A stretch of 64,000 bases of DNA, taken from positions 2,356,001 to 2,420,000 of the forward strand of contig NZ_CP086727.1 in NCBI RefSeq assembly GCF_020906275.1, given 5' to 3'. Positions 1-9,565 of this stretch are shown piece by piece. Under the pieces are notes generated by a model. That model had not been told where the DNA came from and did not search any database. It saw only the letters and a list, made by a program, of their open reading frames with translations. The first letter of the stretch is position 1. Every line of letters starts with the position of its first letter. This stretch comes from Parasphingorhabdus litoris DSM 22379 (GTDB lineage Bacteria; Pseudomonadota; Alphaproteobacteria; Sphingomonadales; Sphingomonadaceae). A program made the position numbers and the translations under genes.

Positions 1-825
1 GCCAGCGTTATCGCCTCTGCCGAGATTGGTGGATGCAATTCGATGATGCCGCTGGCCTATGCCGCTATGCGTGGCCTGCCGCTATTGGATGGCGATGGGA
101 TGGGCCGTGCATTCCCGGAATTGCAGATGACGAGCTTCAATATCGAGGGTGTGTCTTGCACGCCAATGTCGCTTGCTGATGAACATGATAACCGGATAAT
201 TATAGAAGCTCAGTCTGCCAAAAAAACAGAACTTCTGACACGCCCGCTGGCCGCTGAGATGGGTGCAAGCATCTGTATGTCTTGTTACCCGATGGACGGC
301 GAGGAAGCGGCGCGCACGGTTGTTCCACATACAATCAGTGCTGCTCTCGATATTGGCGCAGCGATAAACAGGCGAGACAGTGCGGAAAAGCCACCCATTG
401 AGCGATTGCTGTCAGCACTGCGCCGGCATGATTATTATTCCAATGCCTATGAGATTTATCGCGGCAAGATCACTAACATAGAGCGCAATACAACCCGGGG
501 CTGGGTGCTAGGCGAATGTACAATCAGCAGCCTGGAAAAACACGATAGCCGGGCTAAGCTGGTATTTCAGAATGAAAATCTGACCGCTTATGTAGACGGT
601 GAACTCCGGTGCATCGTGCCGGATCTGATCACGGTCGTAGATATGGAAACGGCCAACGCTATCACAACCGAACGCTTGAGTTATGGTCAGCGGGTTGCGG
701 TTATCGGGTGCAGCGCGCCCAAGCAAATCAACACAGCAAAGGCGCGCGAGACCGTCGGTCCCGGCTGCTTTGGCCTGGAGGAAGACTATCTGCCGATATC
801 GCAACTTGTGGGGGACCAGGGATGA
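1..825 (+). CDS. DUF917 / S-methyl thiohydantoin desulfurase-family protein, 5' end outside window
   Basis: The reading frame is open from base 1, so the N-terminal part lies outside the window; about 274 residues are visible. The first residues match the family core, an Glu-Ile-Gly-Gly-x-Asn segment followed by GLPLLDGDGMGRAFPELQM. The C-terminal half (GWVLGECTISSLEKHDSR, then RCIVPDLITVVD) matches the second domain of DUF917 proteins. The family is linked to hydantoinase/oxoprolinase-type ring chemistry and includes S-methyl thiohydantoin desulfurases; the substrate here is unknown. A TonB receptor follows 59 bases downstream on the same strand, which suggests one operon. A divergent paralogue is encoded at 5783-6979. 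Family assignment is firm; the reaction is not. Confidence 0.85.
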   Translation, partial: ASVIASAEIGGCNSMMPLAYAAMRGLPLLDGDGMGRAFPELQMTSFNIEGVSCTPMSLADEHDNRIIIEAQSAKKTELLTRPLAAEMGASICMSCYPMDGEEAARTVVPHTISAALDIGAAINRRDSAEKPPIERLLSALRRHDYYSNAYEIYRGKITNIERNTTRGWVLGECTISSLEKHDSRAKLVFQNENLTAYVDGELRCIVPDLITVVDMETANAITTERLSYGQRVAVIGCSAPKQINTAKARETVGPGCFGLEEDYLPISQLVGDQG

Positions 826-884
826 TGATGCTCGCGCCGATAGGGAGAAAAGAAAAAAGTAACGAGAACGAAAGGAATTTTGCT

Positions 885-3026
885 ATGGTTTATAGCAGCT
901 TCAAACATTATGCGAGCCGGATCGTCATAGCTGCGATATCCGCTAATCTATGCGCCGGCGCAGTGCAGGCACAGACTGCCGAACCCAGTGAAAGCCAGGG
1001 CGAAAGCGCAAATAATCAGTTGAACACGATTGTCGTGACGGCGCAGCGGCGAGAAGAGAATCTTCAGGATGTTCCCGCTCAAGTATCAGCCTTCTCAGCC
1101 GATCAAATTGTCGATGCTGGGATCAATTCAACCCAGGATTTTGTTGATTTGGTGCCCAATGTGGCGCTCGATGATAGCTTTACATATCTCAATACATTTG
1201 TGGTGGTTCGCGGTGTCACGCAAATCAACAACGCTGATTCACCGATAGCGGTCGTTGTCGACGGGGTTCCGCAGAACAACCAGAAGCAGCTCAACATGAA
1301 TTTGTTCGATATCGAGCGTATTGAGGTACTGCGCGGCCCCCAAGGGGGTTTATATGGCCGAAATGCAATTGGCGGCGTGATTAACATCGTCACGAGAGAG
1401 CCTGGATATGAGTTTGGCGGGCAAGTGTCCGGTTCATATGGCAGCGGCGACCGGGTGAACTTCATGGGTTCACTGGATATTCCGGTGAGCGAACATGCAG
1501 GTTTGCGTGTTGCCGGCAATTATCTCACGAGCAATGGCCAGATTGATAACAGCTTTACCGGCGAAAATGTCGATTTCATCGATCATGACTGGGAGCTGCG
1601 CGCGCGCGGTGCTGTGGATATCAGCGAAAATGTCTCCTTGGATACGCGTGTATCCTACCGCGATTTTCGCGCTGGAGCCGTCTATGATACGGTCGTTTTT
1701 TCAGGCCGTGCGGACGACATTCTCGACCCGTTTTCAAATATAGAAGGCGTGACTTTCGGCAATATATTCGATGCTTCTATCAGTCTTGATTTCGATTTGG
1801 GGGGCGTCACCTTAACCAGCATATCCGCTTTTACCGATATCACGGAGAACTATCGTGGGGACTTGGATTTCTCCAACCCCGTTACATCTCCAGGAGGCTT
1901 TTTAGGGCTGGGGTTTCAGGCTGGACAGGGGCAAGACCTCGACGTCGAGCTTTATAGCCAAGAATTGCGCCTTGTGTCTGATTCAGCGCAGCCGTTCCGT
2001 TGGATTGCCGGTGCATTTTACCTTCACACCAACCGTAGTTTGTTGACCAGGGCATTTATTGATCTCGACGGCTCGCGAGCGCAAATCGATGATCCGGCTC
2101 TTCGGATTGTGGAGCTGAGCGAAGACAACAGCAATGACGCATATGCCGCCTATGTAAATCTGGACTATGACATTACCGATGAGCTCACGCTTTCGGCCTC
2201 GCTGCGATATGATCGGGACGAACGCGAACAAACAGACCTGCTGACCGGAAATGTTCGCGAGACCAGTTTCGATTCATGGCAGCCCAAAGCGACACTGACA
2301 TATAATTTCACCGGCGATCATCTGATTTATGCCACTTACAGCACGGGGTTTCGTTCTGGTGGTTTTAATGCGCCTACCGTTTCGATCCCCGTCTACCAGG
2401 CTGAAGAACTGGAAAATTTCGAGGCGGGTTTCAAAACGTCATGGGCTAATAATCGCTTCATCCTGAACGGTGCTATCTACCGTGCCAACAGCGATGATTT
2501 CCAATTTTTCTTTATCGATGCTGCGACTGCTTCTCAAATTATCGGCAATATCGATGACGTTGCTATATGGGGCGTTGAGCTGGAGGCACAGGCATTGGTT
2601 GCGCCAGGTCTTCAGCTCTTCGGCTCTTTGGGAACGACTGATACGGATATCCGGCGTAACACCACTGATCCAACGACGGTGGGCAACAGGACGCCAAAAA
2701 ATACGACCTGGTCAGCTAATCTCGGTTTTCAATATGAAACAGCGCTCAGCGACCAATTGGACCTGGTTTTGCGCAGCGATTATGAGCATCGCGGTAGGCG
2801 GTTTTGGCAGGTGGATAATGTGGACGTCCAACCGCCAGTTGATATTGTCGATGTCAGGGTTGCCGTTGAATCGCAATCTTTCAGTGTGGCGCTTGTCGGC
2901 GAAAATATTTTCGGTGAGGGTTTTTATACAGACTTCAATCCTTCGGCTTTTTCAGGGTTTGCGAACCCGATCGCATTCCGAGCTCCGCCGGCGCGTTGGA
3001 CGATAGAGGCGCGGCTTAGATTCTGA
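885..3026 (+). CDS. TonB-dependent outer-membrane receptor
   Basis: A 713-residue receptor. The ATG at 885 has AAAGGA eight bases upstream and begins a signal peptide ending near AGAVQAQ, so the longer open frame upstream of 885 is not used. The mature start carries a TonB box-like stretch (NTIVVTAQRREE), then a plug domain (VLRGPQGGLYGRNAIGGVINIV) and a beta barrel ending in an aromatic residue (ARLRF), as outer-membrane barrels do. Sphingomonads carry many such receptors for catabolic substrates rather than only siderophores. Its position between a DUF917 gene and the LAL regulator suggests uptake of the substrate processed by the DUF917 proteins; this is inference. Its stop lies nine bases from the convergent regulator stop. 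Confidence 0.93.
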   Translation: MVYSSFKHYASRIVIAAISANLCAGAVQAQTAEPSESQGESANNQLNTIVVTAQRREENLQDVPAQVSAFSADQIVDAGINSTQDFVDLVPNVALDDSFTYLNTFVVVRGVTQINNADSPIAVVVDGVPQNNQKQLNMNLFDIERIEVLRGPQGGLYGRNAIGGVINIVTREPGYEFGGQVSGSYGSGDRVNFMGSLDIPVSEHAGLRVAGNYLTSNGQIDNSFTGENVDFIDHDWELRARGAVDISENVSLDTRVSYRDFRAGAVYDTVVFSGRADDILDPFSNIEGVTFGNIFDASISLDFDLGGVTLTSISAFTDITENYRGDLDFSNPVTSPGGFLGLGFQAGQGQDLDVELYSQELRLVSDSAQPFRWIAGAFYLHTNRSLLTRAFIDLDGSRAQIDDPALRIVELSEDNSNDAYAAYVNLDYDITDELTLSASLRYDRDEREQTDLLTGNVRETSFDSWQPKATLTYNFTGDHLIYATYSTGFRSGGFNAPTVSIPVYQAEELENFEAGFKTSWANNRFILNGAIYRANSDDFQFFFIDAATASQIIGNIDDVAIWGVELEAQALVAPGLQLFGSLGTTDTDIRRNTTDPTTVGNRTPKNTTWSANLGFQYETALSDQLDLVLRSDYEHRGRRFWQVDNVDVQPPVDIVDVRVAVESQSFSVALVGENIFGEGFYTDFNPSAFSGFANPIAFRAPPARWTIEARLRF

Positions 3027-3035
3027 CGTCGCGCT

Positions 3036-5555
3036 TTAGACTGATTGTCGGCTTTCTTCATCACGGAGCTGCATGGGCTTATCCAACTCCTTTGTGCGAA
3101 TGGCGGCCATTGCGGCCGTCCGATCATGAACCGATAGCTTCTTGTAGATATTTTTGAGGTGGTAGCGCACTCCGTATTCGCTCAAGCCCATCCGCCGAGC
3201 GATCTCCTTATCAGAGCCACCCTTCATCATCTGATCGATGATTTCATATTGTCGCTCGGTAAACGCCGGTGATGAAGGGTGCTCACTTGAGAGGCCGGTT
3301 AAGATGCTGCGGCGAGCGAATGATGCGTGCAGGAGCTCTAGATGCTGGCCAGAGCTTAAAATCTTGGTCCACCGATCCGAGAGGCGTGCGGTGGAGAGTT
3401 CAACGATTATCTGGCTTTGACCGGTCTCATAGCCCAATTCTGCCGCGTCGCATAAAAGCGCATCGGTATTCGCATATTCTTCCGTCTCGAAGTATATCAA
3501 GGCCAAAGTGAGCTGATATCGCAAGGCAGACCGAGAAAGCTGCTGATCTTGAGCGCGTAAATACTCAGCCTCCAGCAATGCGATAGCAGCTTGGCTGTTG
3601 CCATTCTCATGTTTGTGAATGGCTCGCACCAGGGTGAAATATTCGCGTTCTTGCCAAGCAGCCGTCGGCTTGAGCATAAAACCAGCGATATCACCGCAAT
3701 CAGCTCGTGAACCATAGGCGAATGTCAAAATTATCCTAAATGCAGAGAGCAAATTTGCTATCCTGTAGAGGCCTTGCTTGCTGAGAACGGCCAGATGATT
3801 TTCTATTAAATCGATCGCCGATTCCAGGCCATTTGTCCGCGCTTCCAACCATATCAAAGGCTCATAGCCGGCAACATAAATATCTAACCATGCTTCGGAC
3901 TGTGGAAAGCGGGCCGTTGAACGGCTGATATTTTTGTGTGCGCTGGTGAGGCGACCCGCTTCAAAGTCTATCGAGGTTCTTAAAGCAGAAATAACGGTAT
4001 CGACGCCTATATCTGTTTGGAAATGTCGGCGCCAGATGAGCCGTGCTTTGTTAACAAACCTTCGGGCCTCTCGGAGATTGCCTTCAGCCAAGTGCACGCA
4101 TGTTTCATGAATGTCTGCGAACATCAGATTGTAGACTGAATTTGCCAGATTGGCGTGTTTTCTGGCCATATGCAGGCGGTCGCGGGCATCAACAGTGTGA
4201 CCGCGCTGCGACGCGATGACAGCCGAAAGCGTGAACAAAAAGGTTTTCCAGGATTCGTCTCGACCAGCTTCTTGCAATTGCAGCTTCAAAGAACCGTCTA
4301 GATCGCTGCGTTTTTCAAGTTCGCAGCCATAGACCAGAAGAGCCATGCGCAGCACTTCGAGATCTGCCGCCAGATCGTTCTTAGATTCTTCGTCCTGTAA
4401 CAGCTCGTCAAAGACTTGCTTTGCGGTTTGGATATTTCCTTCTTTGAGATGCACGATAGCCGTGAAGAGTTTCAACCGCGGAAAGTTGGATGCCTCTAAT
4501 CTGGCTGTCCCCTCGGCTATAAGGCGCACTGCCGCAAAGCCGTGGCGAACCCATATTTTGAGGGTTTCATTCTGTGCTACTACATCATTGAGCAGTTGGG
4601 CATCGCCTGCTTTTATTGCCAGTTGGACGGCTTCGGGTACATTGGCATGGTTCGAGCTTTGCAATGCGGCGCTACGGTAAATGGCGTTTTGCCGGCTCGG
4701 CATATATGTATCGAGCTGCATCTTGAAATGACATCTGACTGCCGGATGCATGTAAATATCGTCTCCACTAACACGGACCAGTGGCGATAAATTACGCGTC
4801 AATATTCTCGTGGCCGCAGCGACATTCACATCCTTCAGAAAAGGTTCAATATCGGCATGGGCGGGCGCATCGAATATTGAAATGTAGCGCATTACCGAGC
4901 AGGAGGGATCGTTTAAGGAAGAGGAAATCTCTTGCTCGATATAGCCATCCAATCCTGATTCCAGGACGATAGTGTCGTCCTGCCAACTATTGGGCATGCC
5001 TTCAGCCTTTTGGGACCATTGAAGCAGTAAATTTGCAGCGGCAGGCCAATTGTCTGAAAGCCGGGTAATTCGCTTTTTCCAGGGCGGTGGCGCGCGCTCT
5101 ATGGTAGTTTGGCTGGCAGTTTTTCCAACCATAGACCCAAAGTCGTCGATCACCTCGATTTTTCCGTCAGCCACATATCTCGCTAAAGGAAGATGGTCAG
5201 GGTTTTTGGCGGCGATCAATATGAGTGGTGGTTGGCTCGTTTTAGTGCATTTATGGAGCTGGTGTGCAATCGCTGCGCCATCGCAAAAGTCCGCATCATC
5301 AATGATAACGACGCGTTCCGCATACGCGTTTGAAACAATCTTTTGCTCTATGGCCGCGGCGGCAACATCCTGCTTTTCTATATGGTCCGCACGATCAAGA
5401 TAAACATATTCGGCAGATTGGTCGCGTCGCAAATGAGCAGCGACAGATTTCAGAAGATGAGTTTTGCCATATCCTGCCGGCGCGGTAATCAGCTTGATCC
5501 GGGTACCGGATAGCAATCTTTCGATAAATATTGATCCGAGGCTGCCGGTTTCCAA
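3036..5555 (-). CDS. MalT-like (LAL-family) LuxR transcriptional activator
   Basis: An 839-residue protein with the architecture of large ATP-binding LuxR regulators. A P-loop lies at residues 25-32 (APAGYGKT) and a Walker B-like stretch at about 81-90 (RVVIIDDADF). A long helical, TPR-like middle follows, then a LuxR-type helix-turn-helix at about 765-825 (FTERQYEIIDQM, then KEIARRMGLSEYGVRYHLKN). Such proteins are ATP- and inducer-dependent activators. The start is a TTG with AAGGA about ten bases upstream; no ATG lies nearby. It is divergent from the DUF917-like gene at 5783, and the gap between them holds repeated boxes, the expected arrangement for its target promoter. Inducer unknown. 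Confidence 0.9.
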   Translation of the reverse strand: METGSLGSIFIERLLSGTRIKLITAPAGYGKTHLLKSVAAHLRRDQSAEYVYLDRADHIEKQDVAAAAIEQKIVSNAYAERVVIIDDADFCDGAAIAHQLHKCTKTSQPPLILIAAKNPDHLPLARYVADGKIEVIDDFGSMVGKTASQTTIERAPPPWKKRITRLSDNWPAAANLLLQWSQKAEGMPNSWQDDTIVLESGLDGYIEQEISSSLNDPSCSVMRYISIFDAPAHADIEPFLKDVNVAAATRILTRNLSPLVRVSGDDIYMHPAVRCHFKMQLDTYMPSRQNAIYRSAALQSSNHANVPEAVQLAIKAGDAQLLNDVVAQNETLKIWVRHGFAAVRLIAEGTARLEASNFPRLKLFTAIVHLKEGNIQTAKQVFDELLQDEESKNDLAADLEVLRMALLVYGCELEKRSDLDGSLKLQLQEAGRDESWKTFLFTLSAVIASQRGHTVDARDRLHMARKHANLANSVYNLMFADIHETCVHLAEGNLREARRFVNKARLIWRRHFQTDIGVDTVISALRTSIDFEAGRLTSAHKNISRSTARFPQSEAWLDIYVAGYEPLIWLEARTNGLESAIDLIENHLAVLSKQGLYRIANLLSAFRIILTFAYGSRADCGDIAGFMLKPTAAWQEREYFTLVRAIHKHENGNSQAAIALLEAEYLRAQDQQLSRSALRYQLTLALIYFETEEYANTDALLCDAAELGYETGQSQIIVELSTARLSDRWTKILSSGQHLELLHASFARRSILTGLSSEHPSSPAFTERQYEIIDQMMKGGSDKEIARRMGLSEYGVRYHLKNIYKKLSVHDRTAAMAAIRTKELDKPMQLRDEESRQSV

Positions 5556-5591
5556 GGGTAAATTTTCCTTTCAGCTAAATCTCTTCCATGG

Positions 5592-5726
5592 CAAATTTGA
5601 TGTGATGTTAAAGATTCATCGGTTTTGCCGCAACTGCGCCGCACTACACCCTACCAATCCAAATTTGATCCCTACCAATATTCCGGACCCTATCATCTTG
5701 CGTAAACTTGTTTTGCGCTGTGTAAA
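5592..5726 (+). promoter_or_regulatory. Repeated operator-like boxes and candidate promoter of the DUF917-like gene
   Basis: The 10-mer CAAATTTGAT occurs at 5592-5601 and 5660-5669; its core CAAATTTG is a palindrome. The 10-mer CCCTACCAAT occurs at 5649-5658 and 5670-5679, 21 bp apart (two helical turns), with a partial copy CCCTATCAT at 5688-5696. Directly downstream is a candidate promoter: TTGCGT at 5698-5703, 17 bp, TGTAAA at 5721-5726. Direct repeats just upstream of the -35 are how MalT-type activators bind. Assignment to the neighbouring LAL regulator is inference. Confidence 0.5.
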
Positions 5727-5782
5727 TACAGGTCTTCTAAATGGAGAAATCGAACCCTCGAACCAATGTAAGGAAATTCATC

Positions 5783-6979
5783 ATGCCCCTATATAGTCGC
5801 GAAGAACCTAATGAAGAGCGCGATGCGCTGCGGATTTATTCTGATGAAGATATGCAAGATCTTCTGTTTGGATTGGGAATGAGCGCGAGCGGCGGTGGGG
5901 GCGGATACCATATCGGCCAAGCGCTCGTCGATGCAATAATCGCTGAGGTCCATCCATCACAACGCGTTCTATATCCTGTCTCCCAGGCCAAAGATGACGA
6001 ATTTGCCGCTATGGCCGGAGGGATAGGTGCGCCGTCCGCCATTACGCCTGGAAATATCACAAAATTCGCTGAATATTGTATTGTTGCGATCAACAAATAC
6101 AATGTCGATAACGAAAACCAGATCAATGCTCTTGTGCCGGTCGAGGCCGGACCGGTGAACGCTTTGCTAGCCATGTATGTGGGGTGGACACATGGAATAA
6201 AAGTTTTTGATTGCGACGGGGCAGGGCGAGCTGTGCCCTCGCTCACCAATCTTGCCTATGATTACAATGATTATCCGATCGCCCCACTCTATCTGGCTGG
6301 TGTTAAACCAGGTGAACTACATCCGACTGCAGCAGAAGTTCTGCCGCCGCCCAAAAACGGGGCTGATGCAGAAGCAAAGATTAGGGACAATCTGCCCGTA
6401 TATGGCAATGCTGCGGGTCTGTTGTGCTGGGGTCAAACTGGTACACAACTGAGAAATTCGGAATTTCTTGTCGACGGGCAAATGGATGCCATGCGCCAAT
6501 TTGGCTCTGAGCTGCGTAAAGTCAGGGGCTCGTCAATTGAGCTCTTGGCTTATCTACAGAGTCGCCCAGATCTGGTCGCTCAGGTATTCGCCACCAAACT
6601 TAAATCCATCGAGACCGACCCCCGCCCAGGTTATGATGACGGCACTTTGATTTTCGAGAGCATTGATCCGCCGAATATAGAGCTCAGAATCAAGTATGAG
6701 AATGAGAATATGATCATGACCGCTCCAGAATTGCCGGCGATCACCGCGCCCAATGGCCTGGCCATGTTATTTCCCTATGGTCCCGATGGTTTAACACCTT
6801 TGAACAATGGAGACGATTTACCCAATGCAGGGGTAATCGGCGGGCCGGCTGTGGTCGTGGTGTTAAAGGAACGCTGCGTTCTGTATAATCGTCCGCTGTC
6901 CACCTCCTTCTCTAATGTTCTGAGGAACGAGCCGTTCAACTATGATGGTCCATTGCAACCGACCGACTGCGTTGCATGA
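5783..6979 (+). CDS. Divergent DUF917-family protein
   Basis: A 398-residue protein. The ATG at 5783 is chosen because AAGGA lies eight bases upstream; a longer frame from 5741 lacks such a site. It shares the DUF917 layout: a glycine-rich N-terminal loop (GLGMSASGGGGGY), then GGIGAPSAITPGN, then VEAGPVNALLAMYVGWTHG followed by VFDCDGAGRAVPSL. The last parts align by eye with the core of the protein encoded at 1-825 (Asp-x-Asp-Gly-x-Gly-Arg-Ala). The two are clearly diverged, so they may act on different substrates or form a hetero-oligomer. The gene stands behind the repeated boxes upstream and a perfect palindrome follows its stop. Reaction unknown. Confidence 0.75.
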   Translation: MPLYSREEPNEERDALRIYSDEDMQDLLFGLGMSASGGGGGYHIGQALVDAIIAEVHPSQRVLYPVSQAKDDEFAAMAGGIGAPSAITPGNITKFAEYCIVAINKYNVDNENQINALVPVEAGPVNALLAMYVGWTHGIKVFDCDGAGRAVPSLTNLAYDYNDYPIAPLYLAGVKPGELHPTAAEVLPPPKNGADAEAKIRDNLPVYGNAAGLLCWGQTGTQLRNSEFLVDGQMDAMRQFGSELRKVRGSSIELLAYLQSRPDLVAQVFATKLKSIETDPRPGYDDGTLIFESIDPPNIELRIKYENENMIMTAPELPAITAPNGLAMLFPYGPDGLTPLNNGDDLPNAGVIGGPAVVVVLKERCVLYNRPLSTSFSNVLRNEPFNYDGPLQPTDCVA

Positions 6980-6986
6980 TCCCCGA

Positions 6987-7019
6987 TGTCCGGCACCAGC
7001 ATTATGCTGGTGCCGGACA
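6987..7019. repeat. Perfect 15-bp inverted repeat just after the DUF917-like gene
   Basis: Arms 6987-7001 and 7005-7019 (TGTCCGGCACCAGCA and its complement) are separated by the three bases TTA. It begins eight bases after the stop codon of the preceding gene. The stem is GC-rich and very stable, so it could stop transcription or protect the mRNA end, but no T-run follows, so a standard intrinsic terminator is not supported. It might also be a mobile-element scar. Confidence 0.6.
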
Positions 7020-7459
7020 CGCAGCGCCAGGCGGGCCGTCAGGCGCGGGAGATCGTCACCCTATGGGACAAGACCCGCGAGGGGCTTGGTCGGAGCGCAG
7101 CGAAGATAGAGCCCGGCCCGTCAGGGGGCGCCAATCTCAAACTAGATTTTTACGCAATCACTGGCCTTCTCGAGAACAGATTTCGGCCACACGCCCGCGG
7201 TCATCCCACCGGGCCACATATCGCACGCCGGCAGCGAGAACAGCGCAGCTCGCATTCTCTCCCCGTTAACGAATGGGCGCCAAATAACCCTAGCTCATTT
7301 AGGCCGATTGATCGCTGAACAGAATCCTCAGGGCGGAATGACTTTTTCCCTGATCTTGCCCAAGCAACTTTAACGGCCGCCGGAAGCAGCCCTTAGATCA
7401 TTTCTATTTTGGATATTCAAAGCGCAGTAACTAACTATGAAATGGAGATTGATACTCGC
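7020..7459. other. Gap without a convincing gene between DUF917-like gene and IS66 region
   Basis: No credible coding region was found. The first 250 bases are visibly more GC-rich than the flanks and carry short open frames with arginine-rich, low-complexity translations typical of non-coding DNA. The last 150 bases are AT-richer. It probably marks the border of inserted accessory DNA. Confidence 0.4.
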
Positions 7460-7720
7460 CTAATTTGATGAATTAGTAGCTTTCTTTCGTGACCAGATAA
7501 GATCATATCCGCCGTCCTCTCGCTTCTGGACAATGAACGATACGCTATCGTTGCTGCTGGAAACCGCTCCAAAAAGCTCATTTATTTCACCAACCTTAAT
7601 CCAATCAGAAGTTTTATTTCTCAGACCTTCTATATCAGCAGCATTTGCGAGTGGCCGAACATCTATATCATCGAGTACCCGAATAGGTAGAAAGAAGGAC
7701 ATAGAATCTACCATTCCCAT
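7460..7720 (-). CDS. Small hypothetical protein
   Basis: An 86-residue frame starting MGMVDSMSFFLPIRV and ending IWSRKKATNSSN. I do not recognise it. The ATG at 7720 has GGAA five bases upstream; an ATG at 7762 gives a 100-residue version without a clear site. The protein is hydrophilic with mixed, protein-like composition and no signal or membrane segment. It overlaps the run-on 3' end of the decayed IS66 tnpC frame in another frame, so at most one of the two is real there; the tnpC tail is out of family, which favours this gene. Confidence 0.4.
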   Translation of the reverse strand: MGMVDSMSFFLPIRVLDDIDVRPLANAADIEGLRNKTSDWIKVGEINELFGAVSSSNDSVSFIVQKREDGGYDLIWSRKKATNSSN

Positions 7721-9499
7721 CTGCTTTCCGTCCTCCCGCTTGTTCAAAGTTCCAACCTCCATCAGGCAAGTCTCTCGCTAAGACATTATTGCGCAACCCT
7801 TCAACAATAGCTAGCTCGCCTTCGGTTGCCGGTATTCCGTCTTCTGGAATATCCGCTGTTTCATCAGTCCAATTCCAAGGTAGTAGTTCGTCCAGTCTAT
7901 TAACCGGATGGCCTTCACCGACGCGGCGCAGGACGTCTGCCAGCCAAGCTTCGGGATCGACTTTATTGAGCTTAGCCGTTTCTATCAGGGAATACATGGC
8001 TGCCGCATTGTCGCCGCCGCTATCGGGGCCCGCAAACATATAGTTCTTGCGGCCAAGCGCGATGCCCCGAATGCTCCTCTCAGCAGCATTATTGTCGATC
8101 TCCAATTGCCCGTTTTCGGTAAACCGCAAGAGTGCATCTTTACGAGTAATTGCATAGCGCAATGCTAAGGCCAGTGGCATCTTTGCAGATATCTGCCCCA
8201 ATATACCTTCCGCCCAATGGAAGAAGCTCTGAGCTTGTTTCCTGGAATCCACTCTTCCTGCCACCCGCGTCATCCAATTTGGTGCCCGCTTCAGTTGTTT
8301 TTCGGCCGCATAGAGCAACGCGATCTGATCCAGCGCTTCTTTGGCAGCTACTGATTTCTCCGCCTCATGCACATCAAAGATTTTTCGCCGAACGTGCGCC
8401 CAACAAGCAACTTCCACAATTGGACCGGGTTTCCGGGCTTTATCATACAATTGGTCGTAGCCGGGATAGCCATCGGCCTGCATGAAACCTGCAAAATCTC
8501 TCAAATGTTTCTTCGGATGCTCCGCTTTTCGATCTCTCGAATAATAAAATCGAACAGCCGGAGGGTCTTTGTCGTTCCAATCTCGGTTATCTCGAACGTA
8601 GGTCCAAAGTCTGCCCGTTTTGGTCTTACCCTTACCGGGCGAAAGAACGGGAACCGTTGTATCATCTGTGTGGATCTTTTCGGAAGCCAACACGTGCTTG
8701 CTGATCAACTCAACCAAAGGATCAAGCAACCAGCTAACTTGTCCCACCCAATCAGCCAGTGTTGACCGGCTCAGGTCTATGCCATCACGCTTAAATATCT
8801 GTGATTGGCGATATAATGGAAGGTGGTCAGCATATTTTGAAACTACCACATGAGCGAGAAGACCTGGCCCCGCACGGCCGCGAGGAATTGGAAGCGCGGG
8901 TGCTGGCGCCTGAGAAATAGCATCGCAGCTCTTGCAAGCCATTTTGGGTCGCGCATAGCGCTTTACGTGAAAGCGTCCCGGCGTATATTCCAACACTTCG
9001 GTTATATCTTCACCGAGTAAGCCCGTATCGCCACCGCAGTCACTGCAAGTTCTGAATCGGGTGCTGGACATAATATGTCTTCGCGCGGCAAAGCAGCAGG
9101 CAAAGGCTCGCGTTTAGGCTTGGCTTTAGTTTCCTCGAGTGGATCTTCCAATTCATTGGGCTCTGAAGCGGCCACTCTGCTTTCGTCTAGTGCCTGGGCT
9201 GTTTCCATGTCCTCCAGACTGAGTTCAAGTTGCTCCATCAACTCACGCAATTTTTCCGAAGACTGCCCAAACTTCATCCGGCGGAGCTTAGCAAGTTGCG
9301 CTTTTAGTTTTTCAATCTGGAGGGCGTTCAGCTTTATGGACTGCTTCGCCATTTCCAATGCAGCGCGGGTGGCTGCATGGGCTTTTTTCTCATCTTCATG
9401 AGCCTCTTTTTCAGCCGCCAAACGTTCTTGAAGAGCAAGCGCATAGGCTCGCAATTCTTCCGGATCAAAGGGTAAATTAAGGTCTTCTGAAGACTTGAT
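7668..9499 (-). pseudogene. tnpC: IS66 transposase TnpC, frameshifted
   Basis: Two overlapping frames together make one IS66 transposase. The N-terminal part (frame entering at about 9499, first usable start a TTG at 9454) has the leucine-rich coiled coil and the PLPAALPREDILCPAPDSE stretch. The C-terminal part (from 9071) continues with CSDCGGDTGLLGEDITEVLE and PGRFHVKRYARPK, then the DDE domain to NRLDELLPWNWT. The join falls near 9040 and needs a -1 shift, consistent with loss of one base. No ATG lies at the expected N-terminus. After LPWNWT the frame runs on for 66 residues unlike the family, so the true 3' end is lost or altered. Confidence 0.85.
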
Positions 9500-9565
9500 T
9501 TACTATAGCAAAAGCATGTATTTCGGCAAGCAAAAAAATGTGTAAAAACGACAGAAAAATGCGCC

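Noticed and set aside
609..884. Longer N-terminus for the TonB receptor
   Set aside because: It overlaps the DUF917 gene in another frame; the ATG at 885 has a ribosome site and begins the signal peptide.
7020..7318. Overlapping open frames of about 97-110 codons
   Set aside because: Arginine-rich, no family resemblance, no ribosome site; they reflect the high GC of the gap.
7321..7333. CCTGAGGAT-like match facing a copy near 10370 as possible IS66 ends
   Set aside because: Nine bases only, and IS66 ends start GTAAGC, found at 10428 outside this match.
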